The notes under the pieces: generated by a model | What the model saw: only the letters and a program-made list of their open reading frames with translations | Told to the model about the DNA's origin: nothing | The model's database searches: none | From: Methylovorus sp035565335 | Lineage (GTDB): Bacteria; Pseudomonadota; Gammaproteobacteria; Burkholderiales; Methylophilaceae | DNA: 64,000 nt | Direction of reading: 5' to 3' | Assembly: GCA_035565335.1 (NCBI GenBank) | Contig: DATMSO010000047.1 | Coordinates: 1 to 64,000, forward strand | Translations under genes and position numbers: made by a program | Shown: positions 33,148 through 41,080 of the stretch, in pieces | Layout of the letters: every line of letters starts with the position of its first letter | Numbering within the stretch: position 1 is the stretch's first letter

Positions 33148-35157
33148 ATGATCTGCAAAGCAAAACCAATGGCATTGGCGCTAGCCATGCTGGGCGGATG
33201 CGCCATCCATGCGCATGCCAATGACATCACCACATTCAACCTGGGCGAGGTGCTGGTCACCGCGCCGAACGAAAGCGCAGTCACCGGCGAAAGCGATACA
33301 GTGACGCAGAACCAGATGCGCACGCTCAACCGCGAGACGGTGGGGAGCGCCATCAACACCCTGCCCGGCGTAACGCTGACCGAAGGCGGCCCACGCAATG
33401 AGCAGACCATGCAGCTTCGTGGGTTTGATTTGCGGCAAGTCCCGGTTTTTATTGACGGGATACCGGTGTATGTCTCGTATGACGGTTATGTCGATCTGGC
33501 GCGTTTCAACACCTTCGATCTCGCCAGTATTCAGGTGGCCAAAGGCTTCAGCTCCGTGCTTTATGGCCCCAACACCCTGGGAGGTGCAATCAACCTGATC
33601 AGCCGCAAACCCACTCGTGAGTTTGAAGGTGACATCACCGTCGGCCTAAAGACGGACAAGGATTTCAAATACAACGGCTATCGCACTGACATCAATGCAG
33701 GTGGTAATCAGGGCAGCTGGTACTGGCAGGCCAGTGGTTCCATGCTGGATAGCAACCGCTACCGCCTGTCCTCCGACTTCAAGCCAACGGCGTTTGAAGA
33801 CGGCGGGGTGCGCGATAACTCCTACACGCAGGACGGCAAAATCAACCTCAAAATTGGCTTCACCCCGCGTGAGGGTGATGAGTACAGCCTGAATTACATC
33901 AGCCAGCGCGGCTCCAAGGGCAATCCGGTTTACGCCGGCACGGATAGCAGCCAATCCATACGCTACTGGCGCTGGCCAGTGTGGGATAAAGACAGTCTGT
34001 ACTTCATTTCGCGCACCGGCATCGGCCAATCTTCCTACCTCAAGGTACGAGCCTTTTACGATAAATTCAGCAACAGCCTGAACAGTTATGACGATGCCCG
34101 TTACGCAACCATGACACGGTCTTATGCCTTCACCAGCATTTACAACGACAACAGTTACGGCGCCAGCACCGAGTTTGGCACCACGATCAACAACCAGAAC
34201 ACGCTGAAGTTTGCCTTGCACCTGAAACAGGACAAGCACGAAGAGCATAACAAGGGCAACCCGGTGCAGAATTTTGAAGACCGGACAACCTCGCTGGCCG
34301 TCGAAGATACCCACCAGATCACCGACAAGCTGGCATTGGTACTCGGCGTGAGCCGCGATAGACGCGAAACCCTGCAAGCCGAGGGATTGAATAACGCCAA
34401 CCAGCTTTACGATTTCAAAAAAGGCGACGCCGACTCCTGGAATCCGCAAATCGGCTTGTTCTTCAAACCCAATGCTACCGACGAAGTGCATGCCACCATC
34501 GCGCGCAAGAGCCGCTTCCCGACAATGAAAGACCGCTACTCCGGGCGTTTTGGCCGCGCGGTGCCCAACCCCGATCTAGAAACCGAGTTCTCTACCAACT
34601 ATGAGCTGGGTGCATCGGGCTTCGTCAATGCTAGGCTTAAACTGACAGCCAGCGTGTTCTACTACGACACCACCGACCTTATTCAGTCGGTCAACCTGCC
34701 CAACAGCGCCTGCTCGAGCGGCAGCCAGTGCGTCCAGTTCCGCAATGTAGGCAAGGTGCTGACTTCCGGTACCGAACTTGGCTTTGCCGCCTACCCTACC
34801 GACGCACTGGAAGTCGGGGCCAATTACACTTACCTCGACCGCGACAACAAGAGCAGCGATGACAAGCTGACCGATATTCCGCGTGAAAAGCTGTTCGGCT
34901 ATGGCAAGTGGCAGGCAAACGATCTGTGGTCACTGATCGCCAGCACCGAGGTGAATTCCTCACGCTACAGCTCGACCACGGGCAATCGCATATCCGGTGG
35001 CTTTGGCATCGCCAATACCAAGGTGGTGTACCAGCCTTCCGCCAGTTGGAGTGGCGAGTTCGGCATTAACAACCTGTTCGACCGCAACTACACTTATATC
35101 GAGGGATATCCGCTGCCTGGCCGCAACCTGTTTGTTAACGTCACCCGTCGCTTCTGA
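33148..35157 (+). CDS. TonB-dependent receptor, probable iron/metal uptake
   Basis: 669 aa. The signal peptide (about 1-25), TonB-box region (TFNLGEVLVTAP), plug (about 45-160, with LPGVTLTEGGPRNEQTMQLRGFD and PNTLGGAINLISRKP) and barrel ending VNVTRRF are complete. GGGGAG precedes the start. First gene of an operon followed 8 bases later by an iron-type binding protein, a di-heme oxidoreductase and a bestrophin. This combination suggests uptake of an iron or other metal complex, with periplasmic redox handling; the ligand is unknown. No Fur box is obvious, but the upstream region holds an AT-rich stretch at 33075-33135. Confidence 0.88.
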   Translation: MICKAKPMALALAMLGGCAIHAHANDITTFNLGEVLVTAPNESAVTGESDTVTQNQMRTLNRETVGSAINTLPGVTLTEGGPRNEQTMQLRGFDLRQVPVFIDGIPVYVSYDGYVDLARFNTFDLASIQVAKGFSSVLYGPNTLGGAINLISRKPTREFEGDITVGLKTDKDFKYNGYRTDINAGGNQGSWYWQASGSMLDSNRYRLSSDFKPTAFEDGGVRDNSYTQDGKINLKIGFTPREGDEYSLNYISQRGSKGNPVYAGTDSSQSIRYWRWPVWDKDSLYFISRTGIGQSSYLKVRAFYDKFSNSLNSYDDARYATMTRSYAFTSIYNDNSYGASTEFGTTINNQNTLKFALHLKQDKHEEHNKGNPVQNFEDRTTSLAVEDTHQITDKLALVLGVSRDRRETLQAEGLNNANQLYDFKKGDADSWNPQIGLFFKPNATDEVHATIARKSRFPTMKDRYSGRFGRAVPNPDLETEFSTNYELGASGFVNARLKLTASVFYYDTTDLIQSVNLPNSACSSGSQCVQFRNVGKVLTSGTELGFAAYPTDALEVGANYTYLDRDNKSSDDKLTDIPREKLFGYGKWQANDLWSLIASTEVNSSRYSSTTGNRISGGFGIANTKVVYQPSASWSGEFGINNLFDRNYTYIEGYPLPGRNLFVNVTRRF

Positions 35158-35165
35158 GGCCGGTC

Positions 35166-36515
35166 ATGCGCTTAATCAAACCATGGCAGGCCATGCTTAA
35201 ATGGCTAATGGCGACAGGCATCGCTGCGCTCAGCACGAGCGCCTTTGCCGCCGATCGCATCGTCGTGCTGACCAGCTACCCGCAAGAGATGGTGAGCCAG
35301 TTTGAGGCAGCTTTTGAAAAAGCGCATCCGGAATACCGCCTGGAGGTGATCTGGCGACAATCGGCGGATGCACAGAAGCTGCTGTCAGAACCCGGCAATG
35401 GCGGGGTAGATGTCTACTGGAGCCCGGCATTGCGCAATTTTCTGCAGCTACGGGAACAGGCTCAGCTGCGTGCGTTGACCGGTCAGTTTGACGGCATTGC
35501 CGAGAACGTCAATGGCGCACAGATTGCAGACCCCGGACATTATTTTGTTGCGTCCGAGATTGCCGGCTATGGCATGGTGGTCAATCCGCAAGCCCTGCAG
35601 ACAAGTGGGTTACCGGTACCGACCGACTGGCAGGATATTGCCACGCCAGCCTGGGCGGGCAAGGTCGTTTTGCCCATCCCCTCCCAGGTAGGCTTTGCGC
35701 CAGGCCTGTATGAAGCCATTCTGGGTGCGCTTGGCTGGGAAGAGGGCTGGCGCGTGATCAGCCAGATGGCAGCCCAGGCCAAACTCGCCACGGCAGGCTC
35801 GACCTTTGTCACCGACGATGTCGCCAGCGGCCACTTTACCGCCGGCCTTACCATCGATTTTTTCGCCCAGGCCGCCATTGCGAATGGTCAGGCCCTGCGT
35901 TTCGTCTACCCGCATCATGTCGGCTATTCGCCTGCGCATATCGGCATACTGCAGTCATCACGCCATGTGGCCGGGGCGGAAGCGTTTGTTACCTTCATCC
36001 TGTCCGAGGCCGGCCAGGCACTATTGCTGCATCCCGATATTCGCAAGCTGCCGGTTCGGCCTGCAAGCTATGCGCAAGCGCCGGCTGGGTATTTCAATCC
36101 ATTTTCCCAGGCTGTGCCGGCGGCCAATCCCATCAGCCTGGAATCCTTGTTGCGCAGGCAAGCCCTGACCGCGGCAGTGTTTGATGCCTGCATTACGCGC
36201 CCCAAAGCCATGCTGGATAGCATGTGGCAGCAACTGCGGGCGGCAGAAGCCAGGCAGACCGGAGCGAGTCAGGCACTGGCAGAAGCCCGGGCGCTGGCGG
36301 GGTTGCCGCTGATCAGCACACGCGAATCCGAAGATTCGCATCTGCAAACCATCTTTCGCACGCGACGGGAAAACCCGGCCGCAGAGGCAGAAGTGCGCCA
36401 GCAGGAAGCCCGCTGGGATGAGGTAATACAGCAACGCTATGTGCGCGTGATGGCACTCGTGCAGCAGGCGGCCCAGGCAGGCGAGGCCGCAGCCGCCCCT
36501 GCGCAACGCCCATGA
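35166..36515 (+). CDS. Periplasmic iron-type ABC binding protein with C-terminal extension
   Basis: 449 aa. A signal peptide (about 1-28, cleavage after AFA) is followed by a class II binding domain of the FbpA/AfuA type (about 30-330; RIVVLTSYPQEMVSQFEAAFEK, VDVYWSP, PTDWQDIATPAWAGKV). About 110 extra residues at the C-terminus are Ala, Glu and Gln rich and look coiled-coil, not part of the fold. No permease or ATPase follows, so it is an orphan binding protein within a TonB - di-heme - bestrophin operon. It may hand a metal or metal chelate to the cytochrome or to a transporter elsewhere. Overlaps the next gene by 4 bases (ATGA). Confidence 0.8.
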   Translation: MRLIKPWQAMLKWLMATGIAALSTSAFAADRIVVLTSYPQEMVSQFEAAFEKAHPEYRLEVIWRQSADAQKLLSEPGNGGVDVYWSPALRNFLQLREQAQLRALTGQFDGIAENVNGAQIADPGHYFVASEIAGYGMVVNPQALQTSGLPVPTDWQDIATPAWAGKVVLPIPSQVGFAPGLYEAILGALGWEEGWRVISQMAAQAKLATAGSTFVTDDVASGHFTAGLTIDFFAQAAIANGQALRFVYPHHVGYSPAHIGILQSSRHVAGAEAFVTFILSEAGQALLLHPDIRKLPVRPASYAQAPAGYFNPFSQAVPAANPISLESLLRRQALTAAVFDACITRPKAMLDSMWQQLRAAEARQTGASQALAEARALAGLPLISTRESEDSHLQTIFRTRRENPAAEAEVRQQEARWDEVIQQRYVRVMALVQQAAQAGEAAAAPAQRP

Positions 36516-37891
36516 ATCGCGCCCTCCTGGTCTGGAGCGCATGTCTGCTGATCCATGCGCCGGGCATGGCGATGGCCGACAGCACTAGCTCACCCACAGC
36601 TTATTGGCGCGAAGCTTATGCCCAGCCACTCCCTGGCCTGAGCGACAGCGAGCTGGAACGTTTTTACCGCGGCAGGCAGCTGGTACGCCAAAGCTGGGTT
36701 ATTCCACCGTCGCAAGACACTGCCATCGCCGGCCTGGGACCGCTTTACAATCGGAATGCATGCATCGCCTGCCACACCAAAAACGGCCGGGGGTATGCCC
36801 CTGACGGGCCAGAAGAATCGCTGAAAACCATGCTGGTCAGATTAAGCGTGCCCGGGGTGGGCAGCCATGGCGGGCCGGTGCCACATCCGGTCTACGGTGA
36901 CCAGCTGAATGAATTTGGCGTACCCGGCGTGCCCGGTGAAGGAGAGGTCCGTGTGACTTACTCCGTCACCACAGTCACCACTCCACTGGGCAAGCTGAGC
37001 CTGCGGCAGCCGCATCTCGATGTGGTACAGCCCGCCTATGGCGCGCTGACGCCGCTTAACATGCGCCCTTCCAACATAGACGCTTACCCAGGTGTGCTGA
37101 CGTCCGCCCGCATCGCCCCGGCGTTGCATGGCACTGGTCTGCTGGAGGCCATTCCCATCAGCACCTTACAGGCGCTGGCGCGGCAGAAAAAACCCGCCGG
37201 CATCAAAGGCCGGCTAAATCAGGTATGGGATCCAGAAAGCCAACGCATGGTGCCCGGCCGCTTTGGCTGGAAAGCCAATACGGCCAGCTTGCGGCTGCAA
37301 ACGGCCGGGGCACTGGTGGGCGACATGGGCATCACGAGCCAGATATTGCCCGGCGGCAATTGCGGTCGTCTGCAGACTGCGTGCCTGAATGCACAGACAT
37401 CCACTGTTGAGCTGCAGCCAGGGCAGCTGGATGACATGGTGTTTTACCAGCAGGCACTGGCAGTGCCGCCACAACGCAATACGGAAGACGCAGCAGTCAT
37501 GCGCGGGGCCCGCATTTTCCGCCGGGCGCACTGCGCGGCTTGCCATATGCCCGTGTTGAAAACCTCCACCACCGCTATGATGGCGCCTCTGGCAAACCAG
37601 ACCATACGGCCCTACACGGACTTGCTGCTGCATGACATGGGCCCAGGCCTCGCCGACCATAGGCCCGACTTCATGGCATCGGGCTCGGAATGGCGCACGC
37701 CGCCGCTATGGGGCATAGGCCTGGCAAACACCGTCGAGCCACGCGCCGGTTTTTTGCATGATGGCCGCGCCCGCACCCTGCTCGAAGCCATTTACTGGCA
37801 TGATGGTGAAGCCCGCGCATCCAGAGTATATGTAGAACACCTGCGCAAGCAGGAGCTGGCCGATTTGCTAACCTTCATGGACTCTTTATGA
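36512..37891 (+). CDS. Di-heme oxidoreductase (DUF1111/COG3488 family)
   Basis: 459 aa periplasmic c-type cytochrome with a signal peptide (about 1-22). Two CxxCH heme sites are present: CIACH (Cys84-His88) near the N-terminus and CAACH in the C-terminal third. The family (predicted thiol oxidoreductase or DHOR, distantly like di-heme peroxidases) often accompanies iron-uptake genes such as imelysin. C-terminal motifs RTPPLWGIGLANTV and FLHDGRARTLLEAIYWHDGEA are typical. It could change the oxidation state of the imported metal in the periplasm. Coupled by ATGA to the binding protein. Confidence 0.86.
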   Translation: MNRALLVWSACLLIHAPGMAMADSTSSPTAYWREAYAQPLPGLSDSELERFYRGRQLVRQSWVIPPSQDTAIAGLGPLYNRNACIACHTKNGRGYAPDGPEESLKTMLVRLSVPGVGSHGGPVPHPVYGDQLNEFGVPGVPGEGEVRVTYSVTTVTTPLGKLSLRQPHLDVVQPAYGALTPLNMRPSNIDAYPGVLTSARIAPALHGTGLLEAIPISTLQALARQKKPAGIKGRLNQVWDPESQRMVPGRFGWKANTASLRLQTAGALVGDMGITSQILPGGNCGRLQTACLNAQTSTVELQPGQLDDMVFYQQALAVPPQRNTEDAAVMRGARIFRRAHCAACHMPVLKTSTTAMMAPLANQTIRPYTDLLLHDMGPGLADHRPDFMASGSEWRTPPLWGIGLANTVEPRAGFLHDGRARTLLEAIYWHDGEARASRVYVEHLRKQELADLLTFMDSL

Positions 37892-37901
37892 GCTGCTCAC
37901 G

Positions 37902-38789
37902 ATGATCATCCGCCACCGCCCCAACCTGCTCCATCTGTTCTTCATTGTGCGCGGCTCCATCGTCATGCGCATACTGCCGCGTATTCTGGTGATTACCGCC
38001 ATGTCCGGACTGATTGTGATGACCCACAGGCTGCGGCCAGACTGGCTGCCGACGTTTGAGAGTGCACCGTTTGCCCTGCTAGGCATTGCCTTGTCCGTGT
38101 TCCTGGCCTTTAGAAACAATGCCTGCTATGACCGCTGGTGGGAAGCGCGCAAGCAATGGGGCGACTTGGTGACGACCACCCGTACCCTGGCACGACAGAG
38201 CATGATCATCAACGCCACCTCAGTAGAAGCACGCAACCGAGTACTCATCATGGCGATTTCGTTTACTCACGCCCTCAACCACCAGTTGCGGGCAAGCGAA
38301 GACCTGGAGACACAGCTAACCACCCGCAGCCTGACAGACTCCCCCGAATCGTTTCTGGAAGGCATGCAGCGTGAGATCATCGCCTTGCGCAGCCAGGGCA
38401 TACTGACCGACATCCCCTATTCCCTCCTCGACCAGAGCATTGCCCACTTATCCCGCATCCAGAGCGGGTGCGAACGATTGCTGACCACTCCGGTGCCATT
38501 TGGCTACACGCTGCTGCTGCACCGCACGGCCTACACCTTCTGCTTTTTGCTGCCATTTGGATTCGCCGACAGCCTGGGCTGGGTAACGCCATTTGCCTCC
38601 GCACTGGCGGCATATACCTTTTTTGGACTGGATGCGTTAGGCGATGAACTGGAAGACCCCTTCAGCAAACAGCCCAATGCCTTACCCATAGACGCGCTTT
38701 CCCGCCAGATAGAAATCAATCTGCTGCAAGCCATGGGCGTGGAAGATCTGCCGCCCTTTAAGAAGCCCGAAAATTTTATCCTGCTCTAA
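37902..38789 (+). CDS. Bestrophin-family membrane protein
   Basis: 295 aa. Bacterial bestrophins are anion or cation channels of the inner membrane. The family blocks are visible: ALLGIALSVFLAFRNNACYDRWWEARKQWG (split, about 58-87) and the region near PVPFGYTLLLHRTAYTFCFLLPF, then GLDALGDELEDPF. The predicted four transmembrane segments fit. It ends the TonB - binding protein - di-heme operon, 10 bases after the cytochrome. Perhaps it balances ions or passes a metal across the inner membrane in this locus; that is inferred. Its 3' end overlaps the convergent MFS gene by 14 bases. Confidence 0.87.
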   Translation: MIIRHRPNLLHLFFIVRGSIVMRILPRILVITAMSGLIVMTHRLRPDWLPTFESAPFALLGIALSVFLAFRNNACYDRWWEARKQWGDLVTTTRTLARQSMIINATSVEARNRVLIMAISFTHALNHQLRASEDLETQLTTRSLTDSPESFLEGMQREIIALRSQGILTDIPYSLLDQSIAHLSRIQSGCERLLTTPVPFGYTLLLHRTAYTFCFLLPFGFADSLGWVTPFASALAAYTFFGLDALGDELEDPFSKQPNALPIDALSRQIEINLLQAMGVEDLPPFKKPENFILL

Positions 38790-39972
38790 TGCTTGCTGGC
38801 TTCAGCCAGCAAGCCATTACTATCATCAGGCCCGCCATCGCCACCAGCAGATAGAGCGAGCTGGCATAGCTGCCCGTGACATCGCGCAGATAACCGAAGG
38901 CCAATGGGCCAGTGGCGGCGACCAGATAACCGATGGTCAGCACAAACGCGGTCCAAGCGTTGGTCTCAGCGGCATTGGCAGTGTTATCCAGCGGCAAGGT
39001 CATGCCCAGAGTAAAAGCGCCGCCCAGGCCAAAGGCGGTGAACGCCATCATCGGTAGCGGCGCCCATAAGGGGGCAAGTGTCATTACCACCAAACCAAGC
39101 AAGGTCATAACGGCACTGGCAAGCAGCCAGGCGCGGCGATCGAGTGATTTGCTGAAGGCGCCAAACACTGGACTTGCCAGCATGAAGGCCGCGGTGAAAC
39201 AGCCCAGCAACAGCCCAGCCATGCTGCTCGACAGCCCATGTTCCAGAAACACAGCGGCGGTCCAGGTCACCATGGCATAAAAAATCAGGTTAACGCAGGC
39301 AAAAAACCCGGCGATCCGCCATGCCAGTGCATTGCGCCATGGCAAAGGGGCCCGGGCTGTCACGGTCTGCTGGCTGGCATCATGCGCACGCGTATGCCGC
39401 CAATACACATAGCCCCAGGCCAAGGTGGCCAGCAAGCCCACGACAGACCACACGCCAGCAGGCAGGCGCCAGCCCCCCGCATGCTCAGCCATAGGCGCCG
39501 TGATCACGGCGGACAGCGTGCTGCCACACGATAATCCCGTCACATACAGGCCCATCACCCAGGCTGCGCGTGTCGGGTAATTTACCTTGATGTACCCGGA
39601 AAGCAGCGTACCGGTGATCGCAATCCCCGCGCCCACGCCAACGGTGGTAAGCAGCAAGGCCAGTACATCGGGCGCAAAAGCGCGGGCCAAGGTGCACGCG
39701 CACAGAATCGCCAGCGCCGTGACGATGGTTTTATCGCGACCAAAGCGATGCGCCAGCCACGGCGCGGGCAAGGCCAGCATGCCCATTAAAAGGTCAGGAA
39801 TCGTCGTCAGCAGCGATGCCTGCGCATGCGATAAGGCAAATGTCTCGATAATGCGCGGCAAAATGGGGCCGATGGAAACAATGGAAGGCCGCAGGGCAAG
39901 CGCCACCAGCACAATGGCGACCATACCCAGCCCCAGGGCTTTGGAGGGAGATTCGTGTGTTGCTTTACGCAT
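38776..39972 (-). CDS. MFS transporter, CynX/NimT-like
   Basis: 398 aa with about twelve hydrophobic segments and the MFS loop pattern AHRFGRDKTIV. The style (ALRPSIVSIGPILPRI at the N-terminus) matches the CynX/NimT cyanate or nitroimidazole group. The ATG at 39972 is preferred because GAGG lies upstream; the frame open from 40023 has no ribosome site. It is convergent with the bestrophin gene, sharing 14 bases. Substrate unknown; no neighbour suggests one. Confidence 0.85.
   Translation of the reverse strand: MRKATHESPSKALGLGMVAIVLVALALRPSIVSIGPILPRIIETFALSHAQASLLTTIPDLLMGMLALPAPWLAHRFGRDKTIVTALAILCACTLARAFAPDVLALLLTTVGVGAGIAITGTLLSGYIKVNYPTRAAWVMGLYVTGLSCGSTLSAVITAPMAEHAGGWRLPAGVWSVVGLLATLAWGYVYWRHTRAHDASQQTVTARAPLPWRNALAWRIAGFFACVNLIFYAMVTWTAAVFLEHGLSSSMAGLLLGCFTAAFMLASPVFGAFSKSLDRRAWLLASAVMTLLGLVVMTLAPLWAPLPMMAFTAFGLGGAFTLGMTLPLDNTANAAETNAWTAFVLTIGYLVAATGPLAFGYLRDVTGSYASSLYLLVAMAGLMIVMACWLKPASIRAG
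38791..38814. other. Hairpin within the 3' end of the MFS gene
   Basis: An 11-bp perfect stem, GCTTGCTGGCT / AGCCAGCAAGC, with a 2-base loop lies between the convergent stops. There is no T tract in either direction, so it is at most a weak bidirectional terminator. Confidence 0.45.
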
Positions 39973-40298
39973 GCAGGGCCTCGACGGAATGTTGCGAAAT
40001 GCGATGAACCACGCCGCCCGCAAGACAGCGCATCATGGGGAAAGAAACTAACAGACTCCGGCAAAGGCGCTCCATACGTCGAATGACTAAGCAGAGGTCA
40101 TGGCATGGCGCTATCAAGCCAAGTCCACCCTGCGTAGTACCCATGCACAACACCAGACGGGTTGCACCCTGCAATTTTTGAATGCTGACTGCATATTTGG
40201 GCAAACTATTTAACGTTGCCACCATTCATTTTTGACGGCACCCCGTCGTTAATATCACTAGCAGCACCATATTATTCATGCGCCATCAGGAGATCATC
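39973..40298. other. Intergenic region before the small proline-rich gene
   Basis: About 325 bases. A TTGACG (40232-40237) with a weak TATCAC 15 bases on could be the promoter of the small gene at 40299. No other signal is convincing. Confidence 0.35.
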
Positions 40299-40484
40299 AT
40301 GTCATCAGTAGGAAGCGCCACCAGCACCAGCTATACCCCACCGCCAGCCCCTCCGGCCCAAGCCAAGCCGCCGGTAAAAGACAGCGATGGTGATTATGAC
40401 AACAGCGCAGCAACCCAGGCCCCTCCTCCACCGAAGCCAGCACCCTCGGCCACGGTAGGTACCCAGATCGACACTACTGCTTAA
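40299..40484 (+). CDS. Small proline-rich protein
   Basis: 61 aa. ATG at 40299 with AGGAG 7 bases upstream; an earlier ATG at 40278 has no ribosome site. The sequence is almost entirely low complexity: Ser/Thr, then PPPAPPAQAKPPVKD, an acidic DSDGDYD patch and a second PPPPKPAPS block. No signal peptide. It is probably disordered. A perfect terminator follows 12 bases later, so it is a complete monocistronic unit and likely real despite its composition. Function unknown. Confidence 0.6.
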   Translation: MSSVGSATSTSYTPPPAPPAQAKPPVKDSDGDYDNSAATQAPPPPKPAPSATVGTQIDTTA

Positions 40485-40496
40485 ACCTAAGCACAT

Positions 40497-40525
40497 AAAA
40501 AAACCGCCATAACGGCGGTTTTTTT
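40497..40525 (+). terminator. Bidirectional rho-independent terminator
   Basis: CCGCC / GGCGG stem with a 5-base loop, preceded by seven A and followed by seven T residues. It can end both the small gene at 40299 and leftward transcription of the DUF2141 gene. Confidence 0.85.
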
Positions 40526-40582
40526 ATGGCTGCCTGAAACAGCCTGACATTGCATCTCTCACGATTTTGATCTGGTTTAGGC

Positions 40583-41008
40583 TCAATACCGCAATTCAAT
40601 CGTGATTTCCGTGGGACTGCTTAACTCAAACGCACTGGGTTCAAATGGCGGCGGCCCGGAGACCTTGGGGTTGTTGGACAAGCCGTAACCTTCGGTGGGG
40701 AACATGCCAAAGCGGCGGTTCAGTTCACCGTTGGCATCTTCATCGTGATAGACCACCACCGCATAGCGGCCGGGTTTGAGGTCATTCCAGCGCAGGATGA
40801 CTTCACCGGCGCTGGCGGCTTGCTGCACAACGGCGACGGCTTCGGCTTCCTTGCGGAAGGTTTTGGCATCAGCATACAGCGCCGCGCGGATATTGCCTTT
40901 GTCATTCTTCACGCCTTCAACTTTAAGCGTTAGCGGCAATCCATCAGCCATTGCATGCAGGCAAAAGCCTGCGAGGATGAGACTGATAAACAAACGGGGG
41001 TAATGCAC
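40583..41008 (-). CDS. DUF2141 secreted protein
   Basis: 141 aa. A GTG start at 41008 is chosen: AGGAG lies 8 bases upstream and the product begins with a good signal peptide (about 1-20, ending AMA), then the DUF2141 fold LTLKVEGVKNDKGNIRAALYADAKTF, with YAVVVYHDEDANGELNRRF and the PTEGYGLSNNPK block. Family members are small periplasmic or outer-membrane-associated beta proteins of unknown function. It is 72 bases downstream of the phosphoethanolamine transferase and may share its transcript. Confidence 0.8.
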   Translation of the reverse strand: MHYPRLFISLILAGFCLHAMADGLPLTLKVEGVKNDKGNIRAALYADAKTFRKEAEAVAVVQQAASAGEVILRWNDLKPGRYAVVVYHDEDANGELNRRFGMFPTEGYGLSNNPKVSGPPPFEPSAFELSSPTEITIELRY

Positions 41009-41080
41009 GTTCAGACTCCTTGCGATGACAATGAGATGCCGGGGATCATGTCGACACGATGGCACCCGCGAGCCAATGGA

